A DNA stretch of 64,000 bases from Flavobacteriales bacterium (GTDB taxonomy: Bacteria > Bacteroidota > Bacteroidia > Flavobacteriales_F > PHOS-HE28): assembly GCA_016717305.1 (NCBI GenBank), contig JADKFY010000012.1, forward strand, positions 1-64,000. Reading direction: 5' to 3'. How positions within the stretch are numbered: position 1 is the stretch's first letter; each line of letters begins with the position of its first letter. Shown in pieces: positions 1 to 8,488 of this stretch. Position numbers and translations under genes: made by a program. The notes beneath the pieces were generated by a model that was given only the letters and a program-made list of their open reading frames with translations, was not told where the DNA came from and searched no databases.

Positions 1-376
1 GCGTGCAGTCCTCCTTCAACGTTGAGTGAGCCTTCCGGTACTATGAAGTAGTGAATACCTCTGACCCCCATTCACAATGGGATCCGATCTTCGTTCTCCA
101 TGGCCACTTGAAACGCCGGTGTAACCAATACCAGTTGCTCTCCCAGACCTATTCGCTCGTTCCATTTCTCATAGACCAGAGCCGTGCTGTTGTATACCAT
201 GCGCTAAAAATACTAATGCTTCCAGCTACTGCGGATGCCTTACTGCCGTACATCAACTGATCCGTGGTCTGCTTGAAACGACGCGTGGCTTGAAGGAGTG
301 GTCCGGATTACAGAACCAAACCAGCAAGTGGTCTTGTTAAGAACACGCCTTCCACATTATTGCGAGTGATATTGGA
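1..376. other. no supported gene
   Basis: Short open frames occur here but none has a recognisable domain, signal peptide or convincing start. The composition is visibly more A+T-rich than the bulk of the window. Nothing can be annotated with support. Confidence 0.5.
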
Positions 377-436
377 ATGACTACATTCGATTCTCTCCCG
401 AAGAAAGAAAGTCAGATTCCCCATGAAGCTTTAGCC

Positions 437-820
437 ATGAGAATTGTATTAGCCATATTCCTCTTCATCTCAATGCAATCGGAAGCTCAAACCGAGCTTC
501 GCATCGGACAGGATCGTGATTCATTCACTGACACCTATGCAGTGCAGTCCGGTCATAATTGGAATATCTCGTCAATGGATGCAGGATGTATATGTACGAT
601 ACTACAATCGACGGCAACTATTCCCCAAGGCAGACTTGTAGCACTTCCAATGTTGCCTGATCATTGGCACTTATCTATAGCTTCTGTTGAAAATGGCATA
701 GGACCTACTTACGTTGGCGGGAAATTCCCGTTTATTGTAATTGCCGGTAATGAAGGCACCAGTGTACACGTGGAATGTCAAGCGGGACACTATTTGACGG
801 TGTACGACATAAAGAGATAG
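437..820 (+). CDS. hypothetical secreted protein
   Basis: A 127-residue protein of unknown function. I start it at the ATG at 437, not the in-frame ATG at 377, because from 437 the first 18 residues (MRIVLAIFLFISMQSEAQ) form a clean Sec signal peptide ending in a Bacteroidota-typical SEAQ cleavage site. The mature part is about 109 residues, contains three Cys (a close CIC pair and a later one) and looks like a small beta-rich domain. There is no T9SS tail. It stands alone in the A+T-rich left end with no operon partner. Function unknown; being a real secreted product is likely but not certain. Confidence 0.55.
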   Translation: MRIVLAIFLFISMQSEAQTELRIGQDRDSFTDTYAVQSGHNWNISSMDAGCICTILQSTATIPQGRLVALPMLPDHWHLSIASVENGIGPTYVGGKFPFIVIAGNEGTSVHVECQAGHYLTVYDIKR

Positions 821-975
821 CCTTGACTTCTGCTTCTGCGGATTTCCTATTTCGTAGTCCTCTATTGAACGACGCATTGCTTGTAGGTGAAGTCCCGATC
901 GCCTTTCGCAACCCGCGAGAGGACATTCGCCGTAGCTGGGTCTTCCGAAGTCGGAAGGGCCTGGAAGGTTGAAGA

Positions 976-1335
976 TTACTTTTCCTTGTTGAACAAATCA
1001 GTAAACACGGTTTTGGTATGCTTGCTAATGTTGTTTTCAGCAGGCAACATTCTTAGGTTTGAGATACATGCTAGTGTTTCCGCCGGTAGCCCAAGTTTGT
1101 ATCCTTCTGCGATGCTCAAGACATGATCAATGTGCCACCCCTTCCACGAACGCAATTCAAAATTCTCTAGCTGGTCCAGTGGTTGTGCTTCAGTAAGTTC
1201 CCAGACTTTGATCTTAAACACCTGAAAGGCACTAGTGCGAATCCGCAAAAGTGTTCGATTGCGGCTATTAATTTCCGCTGTTAGCTCCTTGAGTTCGGAC
1301 CGGGCTTTTGACCACGTTTTCGCTTTACCCTTCTG
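976..1335 (-). pseudogene. HNH endonuclease-like fragment, no good start
   Basis: The frame encodes an HNH-type signature near its C-terminus: WHIDHVLSIAEG followed by ISNLRMLPAENNISKHTK, which matches the WHIDH...NLR.L....N..K pattern of small phage-type HNH nucleases. The frame is open from 1335 but contains no ATG; the only plausible initiator is a TTG at 1248 with no visible ribosome-binding site. Just upstream, in the same frame, are a TAG (1336-1338) and a TAA (1348-1350), which separate it from an 81-residue ORF. Either this is a nuclease gene broken by stops, or two separate small genes with a weak start. I treat it as a remnant; the HNH assignment rests on the motif only. Confidence 0.5.
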
Positions 1336-1347
1336 CTAGCTCCGCGA

Positions 1348-1593
1348 TTACCAATACTTTCTTTTTTGATTCAATAGAGCGAGTTCCCCTTCAATTACCT
1401 TGGCTCGTGCTTCTCGTTCAATGAGATACTTGCGTGGTGACCTGATAACCTTGTTTTGCGGCGGATGAAGAATTCGTTGCAGTGCCGCACTCTCTGATTC
1501 AGTTGATAGGTATGCGGCGTTAATCTCACCTAGACTTGGTAAGGGTTGGGCTTTGTTTTTCCCCTTTCTCTTTCCCCTGTCGTTGTTGCTCAC
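1348..1593 (-). CDS. hypothetical basic protein, possibly N-terminal part of the broken HNH gene
   Basis: An 81-residue, Lys/Arg-rich product starting at a GTG (1593). Its second half (REARAKVIEGELALLNQKRK) looks helical. No domain is recognised. It ends in TAA at 1348, and the same reading frame continues after a further TAG into the HNH-like fragment. The helical ends would join smoothly if the two stops were read through, so this may be the N-terminal half of one decayed gene. Composition is lower in G+C than the neighbouring nrdA. Confidence 0.35.
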   Translation of the reverse strand: MSNNDRGKRKGKNKAQPLPSLGEINAAYLSTESESAALQRILHPPQNKVIRSPRKYLIEREARAKVIEGELALLNQKRKYW

Positions 1594-1923
1594 ATTACAA
1601 ACTTACCTCACAATTGCATTTCGATATGTCATACGAAGTGTACTGCTGTTCTAGAACCCATTAGCCCAATTGCCGACGTGCTCAATGTTGCGAGATTTAT
1701 CCGCAACGCGATACTATGCCGTCAAACTTGGCCAACTGAAAGATGGTTCGAACAACTTTGCCAACTCCACAGTTCCTTTGGCGCGGTTGCGTTCATTCCT
1801 TTCTTGCCAATCCTTTTCATCCAAACGCATCAGAACTTCATGTGCCAACGTTAATATGGCATCACAAGCCTCCGTACCCCTTTTAAAAACTAGATAACTT
1901 TGGGAACGATCAAAGCCGTTTTA
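1594..1923. other. no supported gene
   Basis: About 330 bases of relatively A+T-rich sequence. Overlapping plus-strand frames exist but show no domain, signal peptide or start context. I see nothing annotatable. Confidence 0.45.
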
Positions 1924-2190
1924 TCATCCCAAAATCAACGCAACAGCATACATCAAAGGTTTGCTTATCCAAAAGAAATCAATCGACGTAACTAAGGAGA
2001 AATTCTGATAAATCTCTCCATCCCTTTTCCCTTGAACGCCAACGGCGCCACAACCGACAAGTTTCGTTAGATTCCGACTTTCCCAAACCTTGGGCATTTC
2101 GAATGGCGCCAACGGGCGGTTCGTGCGCCAATAGAAATTATTCAGTTCCGCGCTAAGCGCTGTAATGGTTGTTTGTGTCAAATTAGCCAT
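1924..2190 (-). CDS. hypothetical protein downstream of nrdA
   Basis: An 88-residue product, starting at the ATG at 2190 (MANLTQTTITAL), 11 bases after the nrdA stop and on the same strand. It has a hydrophobic C-terminal stretch (SKPLMYAVALILG) that could be a membrane segment. No family is recognised. A more upstream in-frame start at 2214 would overlap the end of nrdA and is less attractive. It may be co-transcribed with nrdA, but a chance ORF cannot be excluded. Confidence 0.35.
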   Translation of the reverse strand: MANLTQTTITALSAELNNFYWRTNRPLAPFEMPKVWESRNLTKLVGCGAVGVQGKRDGEIYQNFSLVTSIDFFWISKPLMYAVALILG

Positions 2191-2201
2191 ACTATCAGCT
2201 C

Positions 2202-4721
2202 CTACCCCGAACACATCTCACACCCCTCCGGATCATCCAGCGAACAGCTGATCTCCGCTTGGGCTTGTGCTTGTTTGCTTAGGGTCTTCATGCGCTCGCC
2301 GTTCTGCTTTTCCACGGCGCTTACGGGTATGTCCGTATCTACTTCTTCGGTCTCTTCCACTTCTTCCACGGCAGCGTGCAGTGTGTTGCCTTGCAGTGCC
2401 ACTTGCTTCACCTTGGTGGTGGGCGCTTCTTGCACGGCCTTGGCGGTGGGCTCGGTGAGCTTCGCCTTGTCCACGGTGAACTTGATGGCGTCGGTGGCGG
2501 CCTTGGTGCGCAGGTAGTACATGCCGGTCTTCAGGCCCGCCTTCCAGCTGTAGAAGTGCATGCTGGTGAGCTTGCCGAAGTTGGCATTCTCCATGAAGAT
2601 GTTTAGGCTCTGGCTCTGGCAGATGAACGCACCACGGTCCGCGGCCATGTCGATGATCACCTTCTGGCTGATCTCCCACGCGGTCTTGTAGAGGTCCTTC
2701 AGGTTCTGTGGGATCTCGGGGATGTTGGCCACGCTGCCATTCGCCGCGATGATCTTGTTCTTGAGGTCTTCGCCCCACAGGCTCAACTTCACCAGGTCGC
2801 GCAACAGGTATTTGTTCACCACCACGAATTCGCCGCTCAATACACGACGGGTGTAGATGTTGCTGGTGTAGGGCTCGAAGCATTCGTTGTTGCCCAGGAT
2901 CTGCGCGGTGCTGGCTGTTGGCATCGGGGCCAAGAGCAAGCTGTTGCGCACACCGTGCTTCTTCACTTCTTCGCGCAATACGTCCCACTCCCAACGGTCG
3001 GTCGGCTTCACGCCCCACATGTCGAACTGGAACACGCCTTCGCTCACGGGGCTGCCTTCGTACGTTTCGTACGGGCCTTCTTCGATCGCCAGGTCCTTGC
3101 TGGCCGTCATGGCCGCGTAGTAGATGGTCTCGAAGATCTCGCGGTTCAGCACTTTCGCTTCCACACTGTCGAACGGATAACGCATCAGGATGAAGGCATC
3201 CGCCAAACCTTGCACACCGATGCCGATGGGGCGGTGGCGCATGTTGCTCTTGCGCGCTTCGGGGATCGGGTAATAGTTCTGGTCGATCACCCGGTTCAGG
3301 TTCCGCGCCAGTTGGTAGGTTACTTCGAACAGCTTGTCGTGATCGAACCTGCCTTTGGTCACGTACTTCGGCAACGCCAGGGAACCGAGGTTGCATACGG
3401 CCACTTCATCAGGGCTGGTGTATTCGATGATCTCTGTGCAGAGGTTGCTGCTCTTTATGGTGCCCAGGTTCTGCTGGTTGCTCTTGCCGTTGGCCGCGTC
3501 CTTGAAGAGGATGTACGGTGTACCGGTCTCGATCTGGCTTTCCAGGATCTTGAACCAAAGCTCTTGCGCCTTGATGGTCTTGCGGCCTTTGCCTTCGGTC
3601 TCGTACTTCTCGTACAGCGCTTCGAACTCGGCACCCCAGGTGTCCGCCAAGCCGGGACATTCGTTGGGGCACATCAAGGTCCATTCGCCGTTCTGCTCCA
3701 CACGCTTCATGAAGAGGTCACTGATCCACATGGCGTAGAACAGGTCGCGGGCGCGCATCTCTTCCTTACCGTGGTTCTTCTTCAGCTCGAGGAAGTCGAA
3801 GATGTCGGCATGCCATGGCTCCAGGTACATCGCGAAGCTGCCCTTGCGCTTTCCGCCGCCTTGGTCCACGTAACGCGCTGTGTCGTTGAACACACGCAAC
3901 ATGGGTACGATGCCGTTGCTGGTGCCGTTGGTGCCTTTGATGTAGCTGCCCTTCGCACGCAGGTTGTGGATGCTCAGGCCAATGCCACCGGCGCTCTGGC
4001 TGATCTGTGCGCACTGCTTCAGCGTGTCGTAGATGCCGTTGATGCTGTCGTCCTTCAACTGCAACAGGAAGCAGCTGCTCATCTGCGGCTTCGGTGTGCC
4101 GGCATTGAAGAGCGTGGGAGTGGCGTGCGTGTACCAACCTTCGCTAAGGTCGTTGTACGTGCGGATCGCGCTGTCGATGTCGTTCTTGTGGATGCCCACG
4201 GCCACACGCATCAGCATGTGCTGCGGACGTTCGGCGACTTCACCGTTCAAGCGCAAGAGGTAGCTGCGTTCGAGTGTTTTGAAACCGAAGAAATCGTAGT
4301 TGAAATCACGGTCGTAGATGATGGCGCTGTCCAACACCTCGGCGTTGTCCATGATGATCTTGTGGACATCATCGGCGAGCAACGATGCCTTGGCACCGGT
4401 CTTCGGGTCCATGTACGTGTACAGGGCCGTCATCGCCTCGCTGAAGGACTTCTTGGTGCTCTTGTGCAAGTTGCTCACCGCAATGCGGCTGGCGAGTTGC
4501 GCGTAGTCCGGGTGCTTCACCGTCATGGTGGCGGATACCTCAGCCGTTAGGTTGTCCAAGATGGTGGTGGTAACGCCATCGTAGATACCGTCGATCACCT
4601 TCAGGGTGACCTGTGTGGCATCCACCATGGGATCCAACCCGTAGCACAGCTTCTTTACACGGGCGGTGATCTTATCAAATTTGACGGCCTCCCGGCGTCC
4701 ATCGCGCTTTATCACGAACAT
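2202..4721 (-). CDS. nrdA: ribonucleoside-diphosphate reductase, alpha subunit (class Ia)
   Basis: 839-residue large subunit that reduces ribonucleoside diphosphates to deoxyribonucleotides, working with NrdB. The N-terminus (MFVIKRDGRREAVKFDKI) is an ATP-cone allosteric domain. The catalytic set is visible: Cys217 (PQMSSCFLL) and Cys443 (AVCNLGS) as the redox pair, and Asn426/Cys428/Glu430 in NLCTE as the active-site triad with the thiyl Cys. The YY radical-relay pair appears in GMYYLRTK near the C-terminus, and the tail ends in a CEMCSG redox-shuttle motif. Length is close to that of other Bacteroidota NrdA. It lies 259 bases downstream of nrdB on the same strand, so both are probably one transcription unit or share control. 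No NrdR box was recognised. Confidence 0.97.
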   Translation of the reverse strand: MFVIKRDGRREAVKFDKITARVKKLCYGLDPMVDATQVTLKVIDGIYDGVTTTILDNLTAEVSATMTVKHPDYAQLASRIAVSNLHKSTKKSFSEAMTALYTYMDPKTGAKASLLADDVHKIIMDNAEVLDSAIIYDRDFNYDFFGFKTLERSYLLRLNGEVAERPQHMLMRVAVGIHKNDIDSAIRTYNDLSEGWYTHATPTLFNAGTPKPQMSSCFLLQLKDDSINGIYDTLKQCAQISQSAGGIGLSIHNLRAKGSYIKGTNGTSNGIVPMLRVFNDTARYVDQGGGKRKGSFAMYLEPWHADIFDFLELKKNHGKEEMRARDLFYAMWISDLFMKRVEQNGEWTLMCPNECPGLADTWGAEFEALYEKYETEGKGRKTIKAQELWFKILESQIETGTPYILFKDAANGKSNQQNLGTIKSSNLCTEIIEYTSPDEVAVCNLGSLALPKYVTKGRFDHDKLFEVTYQLARNLNRVIDQNYYPIPEARKSNMRHRPIGIGVQGLADAFILMRYPFDSVEAKVLNREIFETIYYAAMTASKDLAIEEGPYETYEGSPVSEGVFQFDMWGVKPTDRWEWDVLREEVKKHGVRNSLLLAPMPTASTAQILGNNECFEPYTSNIYTRRVLSGEFVVVNKYLLRDLVKLSLWGEDLKNKIIAANGSVANIPEIPQNLKDLYKTAWEISQKVIIDMAADRGAFICQSQSLNIFMENANFGKLTSMHFYSWKAGLKTGMYYLRTKAATDAIKFTVDKAKLTEPTAKAVQEAPTTKVKQVALQGNTLHAAVEEVEETEEVDTDIPVSAVEKQNGERMKTLSKQAQAQAEISCSLDDPEGCEMCSG

Positions 4722-4932
4722 GTTCTTTGCTTCTCTTTACCCGGAACCGTTGCCGGTCCGTATTGTGATGGGCTCCCGCCCGTTCTTTTTCTAGTCGAAG
4801 GGACCTCCCTCCTTTTACAAACCTCAGAAGGTCCTTCAACCGTTCCCCAAGGTCCGGATCTTACCGCCTCTCCCCCCCGCACGTTCCGGTCGATCTTCAA
4901 CCGGTTCTTGTTAATTGGTTCGGATCCAGTTG

Positions 4933-4971
4933 GTCGACCCGATGATCCGCAAGTCGACCCGGTGGGTCGAC
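4933..4971. repeat. inverted and direct GTCGACCC repeats after nrdB
   Basis: GTCGACCC occurs at 4933-4940 and again at 4953-4960; its exact reverse complement GGGTCGAC lies at 4964-4971. The second and third copies form an 8-bp perfect stem with a 3-base loop, only nine bases beyond the nrdB stop on the minus strand. There is no T-tract, so it is not a classical intrinsic terminator; it could stabilise or process the nrdB-nrdA transcript or be a protein site. Confidence 0.6.
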
Positions 4972-4980
4972 GCTACACAT

Positions 4981-6021
4981 CTAGAAATCCGCGTCCATGG
5001 TGAATTTTGAATCACCCTTGTTGTCCTGGTTCAGCACGCCGGCCTTCTGGTATTCGCCCACGCGCTTCTCGAAGAAATTGGTCTTGCCCTGTAGGCTGAT
5101 CATCTCCATGAAATCGAACGGGTTGGTGGCGTTGTACACCTTCTCGTTGCCCAATTCCATCAACAATCGATCGGCCACGAACTCGATGTACTGCTGCATC
5201 AACTTGGCGTTCATGCCGATCAGGTTCACAGGCAGGGCATCGGTCACGAATTCCTTCTCGATCTCCACGGCATCCATGATGATCTTCTCCACCGTCTTTT
5301 TGCTCAGCTTGTTGATGATGTGCTTGTTGTAGAGCAAGCAAGCGAAGTCGCAATGCAACCCTTCGTCGCGGCTGATGAGCTCATTGCTGAATGTGAGGCC
5401 GGGCATCAAGCCGCGCTTCTTCAACCAGAAAATGCTGCAGAAGCTTCCGCTGAAGAAGATGCCTTCCACCGCAGCGAATGCCACCAAACGTTCCGCGAAG
5501 TTTCCCTTGCTGATCCAGCGCAGCGCCCAATCCGCTTTCTTCTTCACACAATCCACGGTGTCTATGGCGTGCAAGAGGTGGTCCTTTTCGATCGGGTCCT
5601 TGATCAAGGTGTCGATCAACAAACTGTACGTCTCGCTGTGGATGTTCTCCATCGCGATCTGGAAGCCATAGAAGAAGCGTGCTTCGGGGTATTGGACCTC
5701 GTGCACGAAATTCTCCGCAAGGTTCTCGTTCACGATACCATCGCTGGCCGCGAAGAAGGCGAGCACATGCTTGATGAAGTAACGTTCGTCGTCGTTGAGC
5801 TTATCGGCCCAATCCACGAGGTCAGCGTGCATGTCGATCTCCTCGGCGGTCCAGAATGCGGCTTCATGCTGCTTATAGAACTGCCAAATGTCGTTGTGCT
5901 GGATCGGGAAGATCACGAAGCGATCCTTGTTCTCCTTCAAGAGGGGTTCGTTGGCTGCTTCAACATCGGGAGGAAGCAATGCATCCATGCTCATTTGGGC
6001 TTCCTTGTTCTTCGTGCTCAT
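4981..6021 (-). CDS. nrdB: ribonucleoside-diphosphate reductase, beta subunit (class Ia)
   Basis: 346-residue small subunit carrying the di-iron/tyrosyl radical cofactor. Ligands fit the family: Asp63 (TAEEID), Glu125 and His128 (MENIH), Glu185 (AAVEGIFF), Glu219 and His222 (RDEGLH). Tyr132, four residues after His128, is the expected radical Tyr, so this is a conventional tyrosyl-radical class I enzyme. I start at the ATG at 6021 (MSTKNKEAQ); the frame extends 51 residues upstream but that part is Arg/Pro-rich and unlike NrdB. The order nrdB then nrdA on the minus strand implies coordinated expression. Confidence 0.97.
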   Translation of the reverse strand: MSTKNKEAQMSMDALLPPDVEAANEPLLKENKDRFVIFPIQHNDIWQFYKQHEAAFWTAEEIDMHADLVDWADKLNDDERYFIKHVLAFFAASDGIVNENLAENFVHEVQYPEARFFYGFQIAMENIHSETYSLLIDTLIKDPIEKDHLLHAIDTVDCVKKKADWALRWISKGNFAERLVAFAAVEGIFFSGSFCSIFWLKKRGLMPGLTFSNELISRDEGLHCDFACLLYNKHIINKLSKKTVEKIIMDAVEIEKEFVTDALPVNLIGMNAKLMQQYIEFVADRLLMELGNEKVYNATNPFDFMEMISLQGKTNFFEKRVGEYQKAGVLNQDNKGDSKFTMDADF

Positions 6022-6476
6022 GCGCGTTCGCTTTTCACTTCTTATTGGGGATGACAATTCCAGCAAGGGAAGGCCCCTGTTTTCAAAAATGCGGTCTGTT
6101 CTTGGTTCCGTCGGCGGCAGAAAAGGGCGTCGTCGACGGGTTACAAAAGTGGGTCTATGGAAAAGGTTGTACAAGCGATGGACCTCTCTAAATTCCCGTA
6201 GTTTTCAACATGTACCGGTTCCTCCCGTGGATCGTGACGGAGATCGCGAAAGCAACTTTGCAAGCAAATCTTTTCACGATCCGTTAACAATGCACGTACC
6301 GCACGGCCGTAGGGCGATATGCGTTCCGAGAGCTCCTGTAGCAGGCGTCGTTGCTGTCATTCCAGAGCGACGTCCCACGCAATGCGACAGCACGGGCGGA
6401 ATTTGATCAGCCGATCCGTAAAGAGCAGAATTCCTCCCGTCGCAAAGTGACCTAGAGTGAAAGTGGTGCGAAGGGG
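6022..6476. other. intergenic region upstream of nrdB
   Basis: About 455 bases between the DUF3109 gene and nrdB. It must contain the nrdB promoter, but I found no good TAnnTTTG element on the minus strand and no NrdR-box pair. Frames in it have no recognisable content. Confidence 0.5.
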
Positions 6477-7085
6477 TCACCAACGCGTTCCATTGCTGAT
6501 CCGCGCCTCGCGATCCGAATCCCAGGCCGCTTTGATCTCCTCCAACTCCGCGTACCATTCTGCACCGTACTTCCGGACCAACGCGTCCTTCAGGAATTTG
6601 TAAACGGGTACGTCCAACTTGGCGCCACAACTGCATGCAGGTTTGCAGATCGGCCATGTGTGGTAATTGAGTCCGTCGTGGTCTGCGAGTTTCAAGATAC
6701 GGATCGGATATAAGTGGCAACTGATCGGCTTGCGGAAGGGGATCGCGCCATCCTTCCAGGCTTTCTCTACTCCACAGAGCGCTATGCCCTTGTCATCGAA
6801 CACGGTGAACGCACACTCCTCACGGCCTTCCACCAATGTGGTCACCAGGTCCCCATCATGATCCACCTCACTCACGCCATGCGCGTCGATCGCCCGCTGC
6901 CCTTTCTCGGGGATGTAAGGCTTGATCTTCGGCCACAGTTCTTTCAATAGATCCGCCTCTTCCTGTTCCAACGGTGCACCGCTCTCTCCTGCCACGCAAC
7001 ATGCGCCCTTGCATGCGTTGAGGTCGCAGACGAAGCGTTTCTCGAAGAGGTCCTCGCTGATGAGGGTGTTGCGGTGTTCGATCAT
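6477..7085 (-). CDS. DUF3109 family Cys-rich protein
   Basis: 202 residues, start at the ATG at 7085 (MIEHRNTLISEDL). The N-terminus has a dense Cys cluster (Cys20, Cys25, Cys29, Cys30 in FVCDLNACKGACC), with further Cys in LCGVEKA, SCHLYPI and CKPACSCG. This arrangement is typical of the DUF3109/YkgJ-like proteins of Bacteroidota, proposed to bind metal or an Fe-S cluster; the biochemical role is unknown. It starts 10 bases after the end of the frameshifted small membrane protein gene and probably shares its transcript. Confidence 0.88.
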   Translation of the reverse strand: MIEHRNTLISEDLFEKRFVCDLNACKGACCVAGESGAPLEQEEADLLKELWPKIKPYIPEKGQRAIDAHGVSEVDHDGDLVTTLVEGREECAFTVFDDKGIALCGVEKAWKDGAIPFRKPISCHLYPIRILKLADHDGLNYHTWPICKPACSCGAKLDVPVYKFLKDALVRKYGAEWYAELEEIKAAWDSDREARISNGTRW

Positions 7086-7095
7086 TGGCGCGAAG

Positions 7096-7372
7096 CTACG
7101 GGGCCAAAAGCCACAAATAGACACTAACGACGAGCACGGTCAACGCCATGAACGCGATCATGATGCGGTTGATACGTTGTTCGCGCTGTTGTGTCTTTCG
7201 AACCGTTCGTCGAACCGCGTTCAACCTTCATCGGTATCTCCTCGCGCAACAAGGCCGGATCTAGGAGCTTTCGGTTCTCAACATCAACAGTCCTATCGAA
7301 GGGAACCTTCTTCCGACTCGCATTTGCCTTCATTCGGGCGATCATATCGAATATGTGACCGGCGGAACTCAT
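7096..7372 (-). pseudogene. small conserved membrane protein, frameshifted
   Basis: From the ATG at 7372 the frame reads MSSAGHIFDMIARMKAN..., the hallmark start of a small Bacteroidota protein family with a C-terminal membrane helix. The frame then goes off at the GG run at 7225-7226 (CC on the plus strand). Removing one G joins it to a second frame reading MKLNAVRRTVRKTQQREQ, then IMIAFMALTVLVVSVYLWLL and a TAG at 7096-7098. The repaired product is about 90 residues: a basic amphipathic N-terminal part and one transmembrane helix at the C-terminus. Whether the shift is real or a sequencing error is unresolved. Function unknown. Confidence 0.65.
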
Positions 7373-7453
7373 TGTTCGAATTGCTCCAGCAGGGCTTTCG
7401 CCCTTTTTGTTGGTTATGTCCACCTCGAAGGTTTCCATTGTGCGCAGATCACT

Positions 7454-8083
7454 TCAGAGCAAAAAGCCATTGACCATACGGACGATGTCCTGCTTCACAC
7501 GATCCCACTTTTGGCCCTTGAGGCTAACTGGTGTCTCGCTCTTTTCGGCATCAACAAAGTAGGTTATTGCCTTGGAAAGGCTGATCGAAATCGTGCTCTT
7601 GGGATATTTCAACCTGTGTTTATCCATGATCCATTGCACACCGTGTGCTTTAAGAAGCTCAAGCAGGTCCCAAAAGTCTTTCTTCTGGCCGCGGTGAAGT
7701 ATGGCCTCTATCTTCATAGGGCCTATGTCAGCATCGTCATAAAGGCGTAGACCATCGATCTCGATCACATCCGCTATTCGTGCATGTGGAAATCGAACAA
7801 TATCCAGTTTCACATTATCAATAAAGCCAAAGACCGCCCACTTGATCTGATGATCTTCTTGATAGGTAAAAGATGGACCGAATTCGTTGGAAATTGCCTC
7901 GATGACTTTATTATGGTCCAAACCCGTCTCGGTGAAAAGATCAATATCAACCGATATTCGATGGCCATACCGAAGTGCCAATGCCGTTCCCCCAACAAGG
8001 GAGTAGGTCTTCAACGCCTCCAAAGCCATCAATCGCTTCAGTACGGCAAGTGTGTCGGGTTCGACTGTCTCGTAGTGTAGCAT
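7454..8083 (-). CDS. AbiEii/AbiGii-family nucleotidyltransferase toxin
   Basis: 209-residue member of the AbiEii-type nucleotidyltransferase family, the toxin side of type IV-like toxin-antitoxin or abortive-infection modules. The signature GGTALALRYGHRISVDIDLF (residues 31-50) contains the GG-T/S loop and the two metal-binding Asp, Asp46 and Asp48. A later DKHRLKYP/LSKAITYF region matches the helical C-terminal half. Its start overlaps the end of the DUF6922 gene by 46 bases, suggesting translational coupling with a cognate antitoxin. Local composition is lower in G+C than the flanking core genes, consistent with horizontal acquisition. Confidence 0.85.
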   Translation of the reverse strand: MLHYETVEPDTLAVLKRLMALEALKTYSLVGGTALALRYGHRISVDIDLFTETGLDHNKVIEAISNEFGPSFTYQEDHQIKWAVFGFIDNVKLDIVRFPHARIADVIEIDGLRLYDDADIGPMKIEAILHRGQKKDFWDLLELLKAHGVQWIMDKHRLKYPKSTISISLSKAITYFVDAEKSETPVSLKGQKWDRVKQDIVRMVNGFLL

Positions 8084-8336
8084 CGGAATTCCTCCAACGG
8101 TTTTTCAAAGATCGCACTAACGAAATGCAAGGTGGTCAATGCAAGGAACTTGGCGGTCAGCAACGCCTCAATAACAACCTCATCCCCATAATACCGCCTA
8201 CAGTTCCGTATGTCCTGCACATCGCCCCGCTCGAAAACACGCTCGATCACAAAACTCGCCTTGGCATCGTAGTCAATTTATCATCGAAGTCCACATCCCA
8301 AAAGATGCGGCGCTGGAATACCGGTGCGGGCTTCAT
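8038..8336 (-). pseudogene. DUF6922 antitoxin-like protein, frameshifted
   Basis: An ATG at 8336 opens a frame reading MKPAPVFQRRIFWDVDFDDK; the conserved continuation DYDAKASFVIERVFERGD lies in another frame. Adding one base to the AAA run at 8277-8279 (TTT on the plus strand) fuses them into a 99-residue protein that matches DUF6922 throughout (FWDVD..., IERVFERGD, RYYGDEVVIEALL, FEKPLEEFRCY). DUF6922 proteins are commonly encoded just before AbiEii toxins in Bacteroidota and are the presumed antitoxin. If the shift is real, the toxin would lack an intact partner; a homopolymer sequencing error is the simpler explanation. Confidence 0.75.
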
Positions 8337-8488
8337 AGCGGTAAAGGTAGCGAGAGGTGTGGCACAGGACATCTGCGGTCATCTGGTTGATCTGCGTCAT
8401 GCCATTGCGAACGTAGTGCGGCAACGCGTTCCAATACCCATCTTTGCGCTCCCGTCGCCACAGGTTTCCAAGGCGTACGAGCAACATC

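Noticed and set aside
51..260. 69-codon plus-strand ORF at the left end
   Set aside because: No start context, domain or signal peptide; likely chance.
942..957. CTTCCGA-AG-TCGGAAG hairpin
   Set aside because: No T-tract on either strand and a two-base loop is too tight for a typical terminator; no clear role.
775..972. Plus-strand ORF overlapping the end of the secreted protein gene
   Set aside because: No recognised content and it overlaps a better-supported frame.
2955..4550. 531-codon plus-strand ORF
   Set aside because: Entirely antisense to nrdA; His/Val/Ala-rich shadow composition and no motifs.
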